From: Bacteroidales bacterium
GTDB taxonomy: Bacteria; Bacteroidota; Bacteroidia; Bacteroidales; PUMT01
NCBI GenBank assembly: GCA_007132365.1
Contig: SLOS01000148.1
Coordinates: forward strand, 1 to 22,613
Reading direction: 5' to 3'
DNA: 22,613 nucleotides
A program made the translations under genes and the position numbers. This document shows, piece by piece, positions 22,120-22,613 of this stretch (positions are counted from its first letter, which is position 1; each line of letters begins with the position of its first letter). The notes beneath the pieces were generated by a model. The model saw nothing but the letters and a program-made list of their open reading frames with translations. It was not told the origin of the DNA and did no database searches.

Positions 22120-22613
22120 ATGCCCGTTAGCTGGATCATAGCAGGTGCGCTGGTAATCCTCTATCTTATCTGGATAGGTACCTTTTATTATGGATGGGCC
22201 AGAACCCCCTCCCGGCCATCTGAAGGCGGTAGAGTGAAAACACCTGTGTCAGTAATCCTGCCGGTCAGGAATGAGGAATCTGACATCTCTGTAATTCTTA
22301 ATGATCTGGCTGGTCAGGATTATCCTCAAAGTATGCTTGAGGTTATTGTTGTCGATGACCATTCGTCTGATCTAACCCGGGAGATTGTCAGGGATTTTAT
22401 AAAAGTTTATGGGAATATCCGTTATATCAAGCTTGAGGAAGGCAGCACGGGGAAAAAACAGGCTTTCCTGAAAGGGCTATCCGCGGCAAACTTTCCTTTT
22501 ATTCTTACCACTGATGCAGATTGCAGGCTTACTGACCGGTGGGTAAGAAGTATGGTTGAATGTTTTGAAGAAACGAAAGCCGACCTTATTGCCGGGCCTG
22601 TATTGATAAAGGC
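22120..22613 (+). CDS. Family 2 glycosyltransferase, N-terminal part (runs off the right edge)
   Basis: An open frame of 164 codons without a stop before the window ends. It begins with a membrane helix (WIIAGALVILYLIWIGTFYY, about 5-24), then a GT-A fold: VSVILPVRNEE (44-54) is the nucleotide-binding strand, VIVVDDHSSDLTREIV holds the DD pair, and FILTTDADC is the DxD motif that binds the sugar-nucleotide metal. The TGKKQAFLKGLSAA segment is usual for processive or membrane-anchored GT2 enzymes, which often have further helices at the C-terminus, not visible here. Donor and acceptor are unknown. The start lies 4 bp after the GNAT stop. Confidence 0.92.
   Translation, partial: MPVSWIIAGALVILYLIWIGTFYYGWARTPSRPSEGGRVKTPVSVILPVRNEESDISVILNDLAGQDYPQSMLEVIVVDDHSSDLTREIVRDFIKVYGNIRYIKLEEGSTGKKQAFLKGLSAANFPFILTTDADCRLTDRWVRSMVECFEETKADLIAGPVLIK

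Overview
The window looks like a chromosomal segment of a Bacteroidota bacterium, probably Bacteroidales or a close relative. The DNA is AT-rich and ribosome binding sites are weak. Promoter-like elements fit the Bacteroidota pattern (TTTG-like -33 and TAnnTTTG -7) rather than TTGACA/TATAAT. Several families are typical of the phylum: a DUF4292 lipoprotein, an EnvC-type amidase activator next to a TPR lipoprotein, and a PheS with a CxCx4Cx2C insert. I see no transposase, integrase, CRISPR array, tRNA or rRNA. Most genes are housekeeping genes.

Layout. Positions 1-454 (-) hold the N-terminal part of a Crp/Fnr-type regulator, divergent from an OsmC-like gene (532-948), with an 18-bp dyad between them. 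A minus-strand pair follows: a cyclophilin-type lipoprotein, then pheS (2912 down to 1025). Next is a plus-strand envelope/nucleotide cluster (3142-9903): a cation diffusion facilitator, a polysaccharide flippase (TTG start overlapping the upstream stop), dut, a TPR lipoprotein, a DUF4292 lipoprotein and an EnvC-like LytM protein. After a 308-bp gap comes a second plus-strand run (10212-16728): an RsbW-like ATPase, ybeY, mnmG, ade and uvrC. A polyprenyl diphosphate synthase (-), a small ArsR-type regulator (+) and an S41 C-terminal processing protease (-) follow. The right end carries a radical SAM protein with a twin-arginine-like N-terminus, a GNAT acetyltransferase and the start of a membrane-anchored GT2 glycosyltransferase that runs off the window.

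Main non-coding signals. (1) Two parS-like palindromes (core TGTTCCACGTGGAACA), centres 52 bp apart, lie between mnmG and ade; they are candidate ParB loading sites and would fit an origin-proximal position. (2) A perfect 38-bp direct repeat occurs just upstream of mnmG and again about 9 kb away, upstream of a 66-codon frame and the radical SAM gene. It reads as a complete Bacteroidota-type promoter (TTTT, 19 bp, TACATTTG) with a dyad ATGAAA-N4-TTTCAT built into the spacer, and a related half-site lies upstream of both copies. This suggests a shared regulator for mnmG and an unknown locus.

Functionally, the central block joins envelope assembly (flippase, lipoproteins, amidase activation) with nucleotide hygiene (dut, ade), translation quality (ybeY, mnmG, pheS) and DNA repair (uvrC). 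Adenine deaminase sits between mnmG and uvrC, where, as I recall, Bacteroides relatives carry apt.
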